In this document: positions 39,547 to 48,509 of the stretch, one piece after another | Layout: each line of letters begins with the position of its first letter | Position numbering within the stretch: the stretch's first letter is position 1 | Assembly: GCF_900169275.1 (NCBI RefSeq) | Contig: NZ_FXZC01000004.1 | Location: forward strand, 248,001-312,000 | Origin: Brevibacterium casei CIP 102111 | GTDB taxonomy: Bacteria > Actinomycetota > Actinomycetes > Actinomycetales > Brevibacteriaceae | DNA: 64,000 bases | Direction of reading: 5' to 3' | Program-made: the position numbers and the translations under genes | The notes under the pieces: generated by a model | Database searches by the model: none | What the model saw: only the letters and a program-made list of their open reading frames with translations | Told to the model about the DNA's origin: nothing

Positions 39547-41004
39547 TCACCGCCGCTGGGACCGGGACTTGACCTTGGCGAGGAGTTCCGCCTCGGCGTT
39601 GGGGCCGGCCTTAACCCCACCGGGGAGGCGGAGCATGAAGATGATGCCGACGAGGAGCCAGGCGGCGAACATCGCCCACGACTGCCAGGCCAGCTGCGCT
39701 GAGAACGGAGTGATGGGGATGTAGAGGATGAAGAGGACGAGCGTGAGGACGGCCGCGATGACGCCGATGACCATACCGCCGCCCCCGGCCCCGCCGATGC
39801 GCAGCGGACGGGCCATGTCAGGTTCGTTCTTCCGCAGGACGATGAAGGCGATGCTCACGAGGAAGTAGGCGATGACGATCGCCGGCGACCCGGCGTCGAC
39901 GATCCAGCCCAGCGCCGCGGCGCCGAGGAACGGAGCGAGCGCGGAGAGGATGCCGATGAAGATGATCGAGTTGACCGGGGTGCGGTACTTCGGGTGGAGC
40001 TTGCCGAACCATGCGGGGATCATCCCGGCCACAGCCATCGCCCACATCAGCCGCGAGGATCCCATGAGGAACGCGTTCCACGAGGTGATGATGCCGGCAA
40101 GGCCGCCGGCGATGACGATCTTGCCCCAGACGTCCGAGCCGAACATCGCCGAGAGCGCATCGGCGGTGACGAGGTCGTGGGCGGTGAGCTCGGAGGCGGG
40201 GATCGCGAGCGAGGTCATCCAGATGATGACGATGTAGAAGGCGATCGCCATGAGCACCGAGATGACGACGATCTTGCCGATCTTCCGCGCGGGCAGGTTG
40301 ATCTCCTCCGCCGACTGCGGAATGACGTCGAAGCCGACGAAGAGGAACGGGACGACGGCGACGACGCCGATGAACCCGGCAGCACCGCCGGTGAAGAGCG
40401 GCTCGGTGTTCGCCGGGTCGCCGCCGACGAGGCCGCCGGTGAGCAGGAGGAGGGCGACGATGATGAGGAACGAGACGACGAAGGTCTGGACCAGGGAGGC
40501 CAGCCGCACGCCTCGGATGTTGATCCACGCGATGACGATCGCGGTGACCGTGCCGATGAGGGCCCACGTGAGGTAGACGTCGGTGTCGGCGATCGTCCAC
40601 AGCTTGATGTACTCGAGGTCGGGGAAGAGGTAGAGCGCGGTCCGCGGCACGGCGACGGCTTCGAACATGACGACGCTGATGTAGCCGCCGGTGATCGCCC
40701 ACGACCCGAAGAGGGAGATCTTCGGGCCCATCGCCCGGATGAGGTAGTTGTGCTCGCCGCCGGCGTGCGGCATCGCGGCGACGAGTTCGGAGTACACCGT
40801 GCCGACGAAGCACATGATGATGCCGCCGACGGCGAACGCGAGGATCGCCCCCAGGGTCCCCGCCCCGGTCAGCCATTCCCCGGTGAGGACCACCCAGCCG
40901 AAGCCGATCATCGCGCCGAAGCCGATGAACAGGGCGTCGACGGTGCCGAGCGCCTTGACGAAGCCGTGGCCCCGGTCGTCCGTCTCTGCCTGCTGAGTGC
41001 TCAT
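39547..41004 (-). CDS. APC-family amino acid/amine permease
   Basis: A 485-residue transporter with 12 hydrophobic segments. The first helix FIGFGAMIGFGWVVLTGEWL carries the G-rich unwound motif of APC transporters, and FLFVGFDVIPQSAEEINLPAR is the family's helix-6 and loop signature. Substrate not evident. GAGGGAG precedes the ATG. It stands alone; the next gene upstream is divergent. Confidence 0.87.
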   Translation of the reverse strand: MSTQQAETDDRGHGFVKALGTVDALFIGFGAMIGFGWVVLTGEWLTGAGTLGAILAFAVGGIIMCFVGTVYSELVAAMPHAGGEHNYLIRAMGPKISLFGSWAITGGYISVVMFEAVAVPRTALYLFPDLEYIKLWTIADTDVYLTWALIGTVTAIVIAWINIRGVRLASLVQTFVVSFLIIVALLLLTGGLVGGDPANTEPLFTGGAAGFIGVVAVVPFLFVGFDVIPQSAEEINLPARKIGKIVVISVLMAIAFYIVIIWMTSLAIPASELTAHDLVTADALSAMFGSDVWGKIVIAGGLAGIITSWNAFLMGSSRLMWAMAVAGMIPAWFGKLHPKYRTPVNSIIFIGILSALAPFLGAAALGWIVDAGSPAIVIAYFLVSIAFIVLRKNEPDMARPLRIGGAGGGGMVIGVIAAVLTLVLFILYIPITPFSAQLAWQSWAMFAAWLLVGIIFMLRLPGGVKAGPNAEAELLAKVKSRSQRR

Positions 41005-41164
41005 GGCGTCTCCCTCATCGTGTGCCGCTGACCCCGCCGAGGTGGCCGACAGCGGCCCTTGCCCGTCCCCGTGGGTACATGCACAGTAACAGGATTCTGG
41101 GAGTTTACTCGGTGGTAGTTGAGGGATTTCGGGGCCTGATCGCGGCAGGTGCTAGATTTCCTCT

Positions 41165-42499
41165 GTGCAGAGCACACATCGAAATGCAATCGTCCGCGTG
41201 GTGCTGGGTTACCTGACGGCGTTGGTCGTCGGGACCGGTCTGCTCATGACCCCCGCCGCGACCGTGGCGCCGGGCGGGATCTCCCTGCTGTCCGGACTCT
41301 TCACCGCCACCTCGGCGCTCAGCGTCACCGGACTCGTCGTCCTCGATACCGGTCAGGACTTCACGTTCTTCGGCCAGATCGTCATCCTCAGCCTCATCCA
41401 GGTCGGCGGCCTCGGGGTCCTCCTCCTCACGACGCTGCTCGCCCTCGTCGTCGCAGGCCGGGCAGGCCTGCGCCTGCGCCAGTCGGTGGCCTCGGAGACG
41501 AAGAGCTCGGGGATCGGCGGGATCAAGCCGATGGTCCTGCGCATCATCGCGCTCACCCTCACCACCGAGGCGATCGTCGCCGTCCTCCTCTACCTGCGGT
41601 TCCGGTTCTTCTACGGCGACCCCGTCGGCGAGGCGGTGTGGAGTGCGATCTTCCATTCGATCTCCGCGTTCAACAACGCCGGTTTCGGTCTCAACGCCGA
41701 CAGTCTCATGGCGTACGTCGCCGACCCGTTCGTCACCGGTCCGATCGCGCTCGCCGTCATCCTCGGCGGACTCGGCTATCCCGTGCTCATCGAGCTCTTC
41801 CGCAAGTACCGCTTCCCGCTGACGTGGAACATGACGACGCGTGCGGTCGTCGTCGTCACCCCGATCCTCCTTCTCACGGGCACAGTCTTCATCGCCGCGA
41901 TCGAATGGACCAACCCGGCCACGCTCGGTGCCCTCGACTGGTGGGGGAAGATCCAGGCGGCGTCGTTCCAGTCGACGATCACCCGCACCGCCGGCTTCAA
42001 CTCGATCGACATCTCTCAGATGCACCCGGCATCGTGGTTCGGCATGGACATCCTCATGTTCATCGGCGGCGGTCCCGCCGGCACCGCCGGCGGCGTGAAG
42101 ATCACGACCTTCGTCGTCCTCGCTGCGATGACGTGGACCGAGGTCAGCGGCGGCCGGGCGGTCAACCTCTTCGGCCGCCGGGTCTCCCGTTCGGTGCACC
42201 GTCAGGCGACGACGGTCATCGTCCTCGCCCTCGGACTCATCGTCGTCTCGACGATGGCGATCATGCTCAACGCCCCGGACCTGCGCTTCGACCGGATCCT
42301 CTTCGAGGTCGTCTCCGCGTTCGGCACCGTGGGCCTGTCGACCGGCATCACCGCGCAGCTGCCCGCCTTCAGCCAGGCCGTCCTCATCGTCACGATGATC
42401 TTCGGTCGCCTCGGACCTGTCACCGTCGCCTCGGCGCTGGCTCTGCGCTCCCGGCCGATCCGCTACGAACTGCCCAAGGAGCGCCCGCTCATCGGCTGA
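41165..42499 (+). CDS. Trk/Ktr-type potassium uptake membrane subunit
   Basis: A 444-residue TrkH/KtrB-family channel-like protein with repeated filter motifs: TSALSVTGLVV, SAFNNAGFGLN, TRTAGFNSID and SAFGTVGLSTG, one per pseudo-repeat, and FIGGGPAGTAGGVKITT. It takes up K+ under control of a TrkA/KtrA subunit encoded 46 bases downstream. The start is GTG at 41165, six bases after TAGATT (41153-41158), so probably leaderless. Confidence 0.9.
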   Translation: MQSTHRNAIVRVVLGYLTALVVGTGLLMTPAATVAPGGISLLSGLFTATSALSVTGLVVLDTGQDFTFFGQIVILSLIQVGGLGVLLLTTLLALVVAGRAGLRLRQSVASETKSSGIGGIKPMVLRIIALTLTTEAIVAVLLYLRFRFFYGDPVGEAVWSAIFHSISAFNNAGFGLNADSLMAYVADPFVTGPIALAVILGGLGYPVLIELFRKYRFPLTWNMTTRAVVVVTPILLLTGTVFIAAIEWTNPATLGALDWWGKIQAASFQSTITRTAGFNSIDISQMHPASWFGMDILMFIGGGPAGTAGGVKITTFVVLAAMTWTEVSGGRAVNLFGRRVSRSVHRQATTVIVLALGLIVVSTMAIMLNAPDLRFDRILFEVVSAFGTVGLSTGITAQLPAFSQAVLIVTMIFGRLGPVTVASALALRSRPIRYELPKERPLIG

Positions 42500-42545
42500 C
42501 CGGCGCTGTCAACCGTGAACTGTGACCACGTGAAAGGACACTGAC

Positions 42546-43280
42546 ATGAACGAGAAGTCCTGGCTCGCCCGTCCGGCGGCCTTCTTCGCCGGGGATGCCA
42601 AGCCGATGGCCGAAGCCGGTGCCGTCGCCGTCATCGGCCTGGGCCGGTTCGGCGGCTCGCTTGCGGTCGAGCTCGCCAAGCACGGCGTCGACGTCATCGG
42701 CATCGACAGCGACGAAGCCGTCGTCGCCGAGTACGCCGACAAGCTCGCGCACGTCTCCCGGGCCGATGCCACCGACGAGGAGGTGCTGCGTCAGCTCGGC
42801 ATCGATGACGTCAGCCGCGTCGTCATCGCCATCGGCAGCGACCTCGAGGCGAGCATCCTCGCCGCTTCGCGCATCCTCAAGCTCGGCAACCGGCACATCT
42901 GGGCGAAGGCGATCAGCGAGACCCATGCGGAGATCCTCCACCAGCTCGGCATCCGCAACGTCGTCCGCCCTGAGAACGACATGGGTCGGAGGTTGGCCCA
43001 CCTCATCCGCGGGCACATCTCCGACTTCCTGCCCATCGACGAGGACTTCGTCCTCGCCCGCACGACCCCGCCCGTCCGGGTCTCCGACGTGCCGCTGGCC
43101 TCCCTCGGCGTGCGTGCCGCGTACGGCGTGACGATCGTCGCCGTCAAGCGCGCCGGCGGGTCGACGTGGGACATCGCCGACCGGGACATGACGGTCTACG
43201 CCGACGACGAGATCCTCATCGCCGGCCATCCCCGCGAAGTCGAGGCCTTCAGCGAACTCGACAAGGACAGCGACGGGTGA
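42546..43280 (+). CDS. TrkA/KtrA-type potassium channel regulator
   Basis: A 244-residue cytosolic RCK protein: N-terminal Rossmann domain (AVIGLGRFGGSLAVELAKHGVDVIGIDSD, about residues 28-56) binding nucleotide, and a C-terminal TrkA-C domain (VSDVPLASLGVRAAYGVTIVAVKR). It gates the TrkH-type subunit just upstream; the two form one operon. GAAAGGAC gives the ribosome site. Confidence 0.9.
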   Translation: MNEKSWLARPAAFFAGDAKPMAEAGAVAVIGLGRFGGSLAVELAKHGVDVIGIDSDEAVVAEYADKLAHVSRADATDEEVLRQLGIDDVSRVVIAIGSDLEASILAASRILKLGNRHIWAKAISETHAEILHQLGIRNVVRPENDMGRRLAHLIRGHISDFLPIDEDFVLARTTPPVRVSDVPLASLGVRAAYGVTIVAVKRAGGSTWDIADRDMTVYADDEILIAGHPREVEAFSELDKDSDG

Positions 43281-43337
43281 GCAGGCAGGCCTGAGAACGA
43301 GCCCACGGGGGCAACTGCGCGGCCCGCGATGCGAGCC

Positions 43338-44171
43338 TCAGAGATCCCACCGATGCAGTCGCCAGGCTGCCGCCGCCCATCCGACGGCCACCCACGCGGC
43401 GAGGACGACGACCGCTGGGACGACGCCGAGGTTCTCGGCCGATCCCACCTCGGCGGCACCGCTGATCGTGTGAACTGCCGCCAGCGGCAGCAGGGGTTGA
43501 ACGAGCACAGCGAGCGCGGATGGCAGCCACGACGCCAGCGTCGATGCCACGATGAGCCCGAGGGCTCCCAGCAGCCCGGCGGCCAGAGAACCGGCGGCTG
43601 CGGCGATGAAGACCGCGAGCACCGCGAACTCGACCGGCATGAGGATGCTGCCGAGAAGGAGACGGACATGATCGGGGGCGGTCGCCTCGGCGAGGGCGGC
43701 TGACCATGGCGCTCCCGTGACAGCGGTGGCGAACCCGACGGCGACGAGGGTGACCGCGGCGGCGGTGAGCAGCGCGGCACCGGCTGAGACGCCGGCGGCG
43801 ACCACCGCCTTCGCTGTGATCACCACGGAGCGGCGAGGCAGACGGACGAGCGCCTCGGTGATCGCTCCTGTGCGGAACTCGATGCCGACGAACCACGACG
43901 CCAGGACGACGAGGACGATGGCGGCGACGTCAAGTCCGAGCACACTGGCTGAGAGGACATCGACCACTTCGGCATCGGCGAGCGCGGTGCCCCGGGTGAC
44001 GGGAAAGCTGAGGATGAGCACGGCTGCGGCCACGGTGCCGAGGATGACGGCGGCTGCGGTGAGTCGTCGTGCGGTGGGCAGACTGCGGAACTTCACCCAT
44101 TCGGAGCCGAGGACGTCACGCAGTCGTCCTGCGGATGCGGGTTCGGTGGCTGGCAGGGTCAGGGACGTCAT
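43338..44171 (-). CDS. ABC-2-type transporter permease
   Basis: A 277-residue membrane protein with six hydrophobic segments and the ABC-2 layout (EWVKFRSLPTARRL cytosolic start, then FRTGAITEALVRLPRRSVVITAKAVVAA between helices). Its ATG directly follows the stop of the ATPase gene (TGAATG), so it is coupled to it. Likely exporter half; substrate unknown. Confidence 0.82.
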   Translation of the reverse strand: MTSLTLPATEPASAGRLRDVLGSEWVKFRSLPTARRLTAAAVILGTVAAAVLILSFPVTRGTALADAEVVDVLSASVLGLDVAAIVLVVLASWFVGIEFRTGAITEALVRLPRRSVVITAKAVVAAGVSAGAALLTAAAVTLVAVGFATAVTGAPWSAALAEATAPDHVRLLLGSILMPVEFAVLAVFIAAAAGSLAAGLLGALGLIVASTLASWLPSALAVLVQPLLPLAAVHTISGAAEVGSAENLGVVPAVVVLAAWVAVGWAAAAWRLHRWDL

Positions 44172-45191
44172 TCAGCTCTCCTCGGTCGCGGGCTCGGTAC
44201 GGTTCGTCAGCTGGAGGAAGATGTCCTCGAGGCCGGGATCGACGGTGCGCAGCTCGTCGAGCTCGACCTCGAGACGGATGCTGTCGCGGTGGACGTCTCG
44301 CGGCCTCGCGCCGGCGACGAGTGCTGTGGTGCCGCCGTCGGTGACGGTGACCGTGCGCCCGGCGGCACGCTGGCTCGCGATGAGCGGATCGAGCTCGGGT
44401 CCAGTGACCGAGACGCCCCGGTGGGTGAGCGACCGCAGTTCGGCTAAGGAGACGTCGGCGACGAGCCGGCCTCTGCCGATGATGATGACGTGGTCGGCGG
44501 TGAGTTCCATCTCCGAGAGGAGGTGGCTGGAGAAGAAGACGGTGCGTCCGGTGGCGGCGAAGTCCTGAAGGAACGTTCGCAGCCAGGTGATGCCTTCGGG
44601 GTCGAGGCCGTTGAGCGGCTCATCGAGGATGAGCACCTCGGGGTCGGCGAGCACGGCGGCCGCGAGACCGAGGCGCTGCCGCATGCCGAGAGAGAGGTGG
44701 ACGATGCGCCTCTTCCGCGCGGAGGACAGTCCCACACGGTCGAAGAGTTCGGTGATTCGTCGGCTCCGGCGTGCGGCGGGGATGCCTGAGAGTCTGGCGA
44801 TCGCGTCGAGATGAGCCTCAGCGGTGAGCCCGGGCAGCATCCTCTCGGTCGTCAGCAGGGAACCGGCAGCAGACGCAGGGGCCGAGTGCTTGGCAAGGGG
44901 TCGACCTCCGATGAGAGCCGTCCCGGAGTCCGGAGTCGTCAGACCGAGGATCATCTGCAGTGTCGTCGACTTCCCGGCCCCGTTCGGCCCGAGGAATCCG
45001 GTGACGTGTCCGGGAGTGACATCGAAGTCGAGTCCGTCGACGACGCGCGAGCGACCGAAGCTTTTCGTCAGGCCCCGGACACTGATGCCGTCTGTCAGGG
45101 GTGGTCGCGGGGGAACCCGGAGGGGTGTGCGGAGCAAGTCGGACACGTCCGCCGTATCCGGGGGTGGAGGCTGTTTTTGCGGTATATGCAT
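44172..45191 (-). CDS. ABC transporter ATP-binding protein
   Basis: A 339-residue ATPase: Walker A GPNGAGKST, signature LSLGMRQRLGLAAAVL, Walker B VLILDEPLNGLD and the switch His in FFSSHLL. DrrA/CcmA-type drug or lipid exporter ATPases look like this. The ATG at 45191 lies six bases after CAATAT, fitting a leaderless start in an AT-rich promoter shared with a divergent TetR gene. The first 35 residues are an extra Pro-rich leader. Confidence 0.85.
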   Translation of the reverse strand: MHIPQKQPPPPDTADVSDLLRTPLRVPPRPPLTDGISVRGLTKSFGRSRVVDGLDFDVTPGHVTGFLGPNGAGKSTTLQMILGLTTPDSGTALIGGRPLAKHSAPASAAGSLLTTERMLPGLTAEAHLDAIARLSGIPAARRSRRITELFDRVGLSSARKRRIVHLSLGMRQRLGLAAAVLADPEVLILDEPLNGLDPEGITWLRTFLQDFAATGRTVFFSSHLLSEMELTADHVIIIGRGRLVADVSLAELRSLTHRGVSVTGPELDPLIASQRAAGRTVTVTDGGTTALVAGARPRDVHRDSIRLEVELDELRTVDPGLEDIFLQLTNRTEPATEES

Positions 45192-45258
45192 ACTGTAATA
45201 TTGATGCAATTTATACATATTGTAAAGATGCAAGTTGGGCATATTGTAAAATGGCGGC
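45181..45258. promoter_or_regulatory. AT-rich divergent promoter with three ATATTG boxes
   Basis: ATATTG at 45198, 45217 and 45241, with TGTAAA after the last two and GATGCAA twice in between. Box 1 overlaps the -10 of the ABC operon, box 3 abuts the TAAAAT -10 (45247-45252) of the TetR gene. These are likely TetR operators and core promoters; the region stands out as about 70% A+T. Confidence 0.6.
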
Positions 45259-45834
45259 ATGCCGAAGATCGTCGATCACGCCGCCCGACGCACAGAGATC
45301 GTCCATGGGCTGTGGCAGGTCATCTACACCCGCGGCATCGACGCCGTGACCTTCAGGTCCGTCGCCGATGCCGCTGGGATCTCCATCGGTCGAGTCCAGC
45401 ACTATTTCCCCTCACGCGAAGGGCTCATCCTCGAGGGATGCCGGCAGCTGGTGGCAAGTGCCGAGCTCGGCGACGGAGACGATGCGGGGGATCGGGTCGC
45501 TGAGCTCACGGAGTTCCTCCATGCCTTCATTCCGGGCAGTGAGGCGAGGAGGATGGGTGCGTCCGTCTGGTTCACCTACGTCGCCAAAGCGGTCGGCGAC
45601 CCGGACATCGCCGAGATCGTCGTCGCCAACGATCGCAGGACGGAGGAGGCGGCGACGGCGAAGGTGGAGCGAGCAGGTGTGAAGGGCGACGGGTCGGTGC
45701 TGTCGGCTGCCGATGTCGCAGTGCGTCTTGTCGCACTCGCCAAGGGGCTGGCCCAGGACGTCATGCTCGACGTCCGCTCGCCGGCCTCGGCCTATCGGAT
45801 CCTCGATGACGAAGTCGAACGGGTCGTGTCGTAA
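45259..45834 (+). CDS. TetR-family regulator of the ABC exporter
   Basis: A 191-residue regulator with TetR helix-turn-helix (TRGIDAVTFRSVADAAGISIGRVQHYFPSREGLI, residues 24-57), like the BetI/AcrR groups. It is divergent from the ABC operon across an AT-rich operator region, so local repression of an efflux pump is the likely role. The ATG lies six bases after TAAAAT, with no ribosome site. Confidence 0.88.
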   Translation: MPKIVDHAARRTEIVHGLWQVIYTRGIDAVTFRSVADAAGISIGRVQHYFPSREGLILEGCRQLVASAELGDGDDAGDRVAELTEFLHAFIPGSEARRMGASVWFTYVAKAVGDPDIAEIVVANDRRTEEAATAKVERAGVKGDGSVLSAADVAVRLVALAKGLAQDVMLDVRSPASAYRILDDEVERVVS

Positions 45835-45948
45835 GCGGCTCGGCAGTGACGACTCAGGCGACCGGGTGGAAACCCGGTCGCATGAGATGAGAAAGGAAGC
45901 GTCCCGTTGCGGGAGGGGTCGTTGCGAGGCTGCACAGTCGTTGACCGT

Positions 45949-46245
45949 TCAGTCGCCGAGGTCGACGACCTCGAACTCGAGGAGTTCGGCACCCGTCGAC
46001 ACGGGCTCCTTGCCGGTCGACTCGTGCGAGGACTTGCGGTTGGCCTTCCAGTTCTCGAAGTCCTCCTTCGTCGCCCACTGGGTGTAGACGAAGTAGCGGT
46101 CGCCGCCGGCCGTGGGTCGTAGCAGCTGGAAGCCTTCGAAGCCCGGGGCGTTGTCGACCGAGTGCTTGCGCGCGGCGAAGCGCTTCTCGAGCTCGGGTCC
46201 CGCGTTCTCGGGGACGGTGAGGGTGTTGATGGCGACGACCGACAT
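45949..46245 (-). CDS. haem-degrading monooxygenase, MhuD/IsdG type
   Basis: A 98-residue ABM-fold protein. Compared with MhuD of Mycobacterium tuberculosis, the key residues fall at matching places: N7 (MSVVAIN), W66 (FENWKANRK) and H74 (KSSHES; His75 in MhuD). It should cleave haem to release iron. AAGGAG precedes the ATG at 46245; the longer frame upstream is not coding. No haem uptake genes are adjacent. Confidence 0.8.
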   Translation of the reverse strand: MSVVAINTLTVPENAGPELEKRFAARKHSVDNAPGFEGFQLLRPTAGGDRYFVYTQWATKEDFENWKANRKSSHESTGKEPVSTGAELLEFEVVDLGD

Positions 46246-46580
46246 GTCTTCTCCTTGGGTGATCGACGGTGTGGCTGCTGTCGCCTCCGACACTACGACC
46301 GCACCCTGGGCCGGAGCTGGGCTGTCCGCATGCGATCGCGGTGCGTCTCGCCGCCGTAGGGTACAGGGCGGAGTGCGCTGACTCGCCGGGGGCGGCGCGA
46401 AACCGGGCCGCTGACGCGCCGCTCGAGCGAAATCGAGGACGCTCAGTGTCGATATCGGCGCGCCGAATCGACACTCCGCGTCCTCGACTCGGCGGGTGGT
46501 CGGGGCCGCGCCCACCGCCTCCGCCGGCCGCGCCCGCCGCCCCCGCCAGCACCCTGCCGCGCGCAGCACCCGCGACCCGC
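46246..46580. other. 335-base gene-free gap
   Basis: Contains the monooxygenase promoter side, the large palindrome at 46433-46487 and a GCCGCGCCC-rich stretch (46500-46575) before the formamidase stop. No gene is supported. Confidence 0.55.
46433..46487. repeat. 55-bp near-perfect palindrome
   Basis: Nested arms: TCGAGGACGC (46433-46442) with GCGTCCTCGA (46478-46487), GTGTCGAT (46446-46453) with ATCGACAC (46467-46474), and the centre TCGGCGCGCCGA (46455-46466). Only a 3-by-3 internal loop and one bulged A interrupt it. Related copies lie at 48431-48480 and, inverted, near 20060-20103. Confidence 0.85.
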
Positions 46581-47831
46581 TCAGAACGTCGAGTGCGGCG
46601 CCCCCTGCCCGGGATCGATCTGCACGGGGCCGCCGGCGCCGGGGGTGACGTCGAAGTCGAACATCGCCGTCGGCAGGTAGACCGTTGCGCACGAGTTCGG
46701 GATGTCGACGACGCCGGAGAACCGTCCCTCGATCGGCGCCGCGCCGAGGAGCAGGTACGCCTGTGCCGCGCTGTAGCCGAACTTCGTCAGGTAGTCGATG
46801 GCGTGGAGGCAGGCGCGCTGGTAGGCGAGCTGAGAGTCGAGGTAGCGCTGCTCACCGTCGAGGGTGACCGAGGTGCCGGAGAACGCGAGCCACTCCGAAT
46901 ACTGCGGATCGGTGTTGCCCGGCTGGAAGATCGCGTTCTCGCTCACCCCGTACGTGTCCATGCCGCCCTTGATGATCTCGACGCGGAAGTCGATGAACCC
47001 GCCCATCTCGATCGCCCCGCAGAACGTGATCTCGCCGTCGCCCTGGCTGAAGTGGAGGTCGCCGACGGAGAAGTTCGCCCCGTCGACGAACACCGGATAG
47101 AACACCCGAGTGCCCTTCGTGAGGTTCTTGATGTCCTGGTTGCCGCCGTTCTCGCGTGGGGGAGCGGTGCGCGCGCCCTCCTCGGCGACCCGGTCGAAAT
47201 CCTCACCGGTGAGCGATCCGAGGATCGCACCGTTGGGCTCCGGCGGCAGCGCGAGCGGGGGTTCGCGGTCGGGGTCGGTGGCGATGAGCGCGGCCTCGCG
47301 GGTGTTCCACGTTCCGAGCAGGTCCGCACTCGGCGCGGTCCCCATGAGGCCGGGGTGGATGATTCCGGTGAACGAGACGTGCGGGACGTGGCGGGAGGTC
47401 GCGGTCCCGCCGCTGAAGTCCCAGATCGCCTTGTACGCGTCGGGGAACTGGTCGACGAGGAACGAGCCGCCGTTCTGCTTTGCGAAGATGCCCGTGTAGC
47501 CCCACCCCTGACCGGCGAGCGGGCCCTCCTCCTGCGGGATCGGCCCGACGTCGAGGATGTCGACGATGAGGAGGTCGCCCGGCTTCGCGCCCTCGACGGC
47601 GATCGGACCCGAGAGCGCATGGACGATGTCGACCGGGGCATCGCGGACGTCGTCGGCGCTGTCGTCGTTCTTGATGAAGCCGTCGAACCATTCGCGGCAG
47701 TCGACGCGGAAGGACTGTCCCGGCTTGACGTGGACGGCGGCGGGGATGTCGGGGTGCCACCGGTTGTGGCCGACGATCTTCTGGTCGGTGAAGGGCTTGG
47801 TCGAATCGAGCGGGAAGACGACGTCGGGCAT
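46581..47831 (-). CDS. fmdA: formamidase
   Basis: A 416-residue enzyme of the FmdA/AmdA family, hydrolysing formamide (or a short amide) to formate and ammonia. Seen: GHNRWHPDIPAAVHVKPGQSFRVDCREWFDG, GDLLIVDILDVGPIP, HPGLMGTAPS, GDLHFSQGDGEITFCGAIEMGG and the late SCATVYLPTAMFDFDV, all family landmarks. GAAAGGAAG precedes the ATG. It follows the small zinc-ribbon gene fmdB; together they form the usual fmdBA order. Confidence 0.92.
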   Translation of the reverse strand: MPDVVFPLDSTKPFTDQKIVGHNRWHPDIPAAVHVKPGQSFRVDCREWFDGFIKNDDSADDVRDAPVDIVHALSGPIAVEGAKPGDLLIVDILDVGPIPQEEGPLAGQGWGYTGIFAKQNGGSFLVDQFPDAYKAIWDFSGGTATSRHVPHVSFTGIIHPGLMGTAPSADLLGTWNTREAALIATDPDREPPLALPPEPNGAILGSLTGEDFDRVAEEGARTAPPRENGGNQDIKNLTKGTRVFYPVFVDGANFSVGDLHFSQGDGEITFCGAIEMGGFIDFRVEIIKGGMDTYGVSENAIFQPGNTDPQYSEWLAFSGTSVTLDGEQRYLDSQLAYQRACLHAIDYLTKFGYSAAQAYLLLGAAPIEGRFSGVVDIPNSCATVYLPTAMFDFDVTPGAGGPVQIDPGQGAPHSTF

Positions 47832-47986
47832 GGCACTTCCTTTCCTCTGGGGTGTCCGCGGTCGCGGTCGACCGCGGGGATGGTGCGGGCAGTACGCATG
47901 GGGCGGGTGGAGCTGGCGATGTGAGTGGTGCCGGTCGTGCGGGCGGAGCTGGCGGTGCGGGTCGTGCAGGTGGAGGTGCGGTTCGG

Positions 47987-48271
47987 CTAGGCGCGCGGAA
48001 GCTTTGCGTGCCGAGGATCGCGGCTGACCTTCTGGCGCCGACGGCTCGACCCGGGAAGGCGAGAGACGACGGCGGGGGATTCGGCGGAGCGTTCCGTGGA
48101 TTCGATGAGTTGCTTCGCCTGAGATGATCCGGCGCCGAGGTGGGGCGACCCGACGATCGACCGTGCACGTCCGCTGCAGCCGGGGCAGGGGATGGAACCG
48201 GGTTTGTCGGCCATCGGATAGACACGCTCGGAGTCACCGCACGCGTCGCAGCGGAAGAGATACGTGGGCAC
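47987..48271 (-). CDS. fmdB: FmdB-type zinc-ribbon protein
   Basis: A 94-residue protein with the FmdB zinc ribbon: PTYLFRCDACG (C8, C11) and CPGC (C29, C32). It is thought to act as a regulator in formamidase operons and also occurs widely. The start is GTG at 48271. The C-terminal half is basic and disordered. A 155-base gap rich in GGCGG(T/A)GC repeats separates it from fmdA. Confidence 0.85.
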   Translation of the reverse strand: MPTYLFRCDACGDSERVYPMADKPGSIPCPGCSGRARSIVGSPHLGAGSSQAKQLIESTERSAESPAVVSRLPGSSRRRQKVSRDPRHAKLPRA

Positions 48272-48316
48272 TGCACCACCCCTGTCATCAGCGTCGGAGG
48301 AATCTCATTCTGTCAG

Positions 48317-48332
48317 TGTGATCGCCATCACG
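48317..48332. promoter_or_regulatory. candidate CRP/GlxR-type site before fmdB
   Basis: TGTGATCGCCATCACG matches the CRP-family consensus TGTGA-N6-TCACA at all but the last base, 45 bases before the fmdB GTG. On the other hand no such regulator is encoded in the window. Confidence 0.5.
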
Positions 48333-48430
48333 GAAGAGGTGTGGGGCAAATCCCTGCGCGATCGTGGGCAGTCGCGGTCGCGCCTGCCCTCGTGCGCTTC
48401 TGGGCTGCGGAGAGTCGGCCGCGCCGGGAA

Positions 48431-48480
48431 GGTGGACGCTCAGTGTCGATTCCGGCGCCGTGAATCGACACTCCGCGACC
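48431..48480. repeat. palindrome, second member of the GTGTCGAT family
   Basis: GTGTCGATTC (48443-48452) pairs with GAATCGACAC (48462-48471) around CGGCGCCG; GGACGCTCA before and CTCCGCG after match 46433-46487. It lies upstream of fmdB, so the fmdBA genes are flanked by two members of this family. Confidence 0.8.
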
Positions 48481-48509
48481 TGAACTCACTGAGTGCCCGC
48501 CCCCGCGGC

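Noticed and set aside
39547..41031. A 345-codon plus-strand frame opposite the APC permease
   Set aside because: Asp/Glu/Arg-only composition, antisense to a clear 12-helix transporter.
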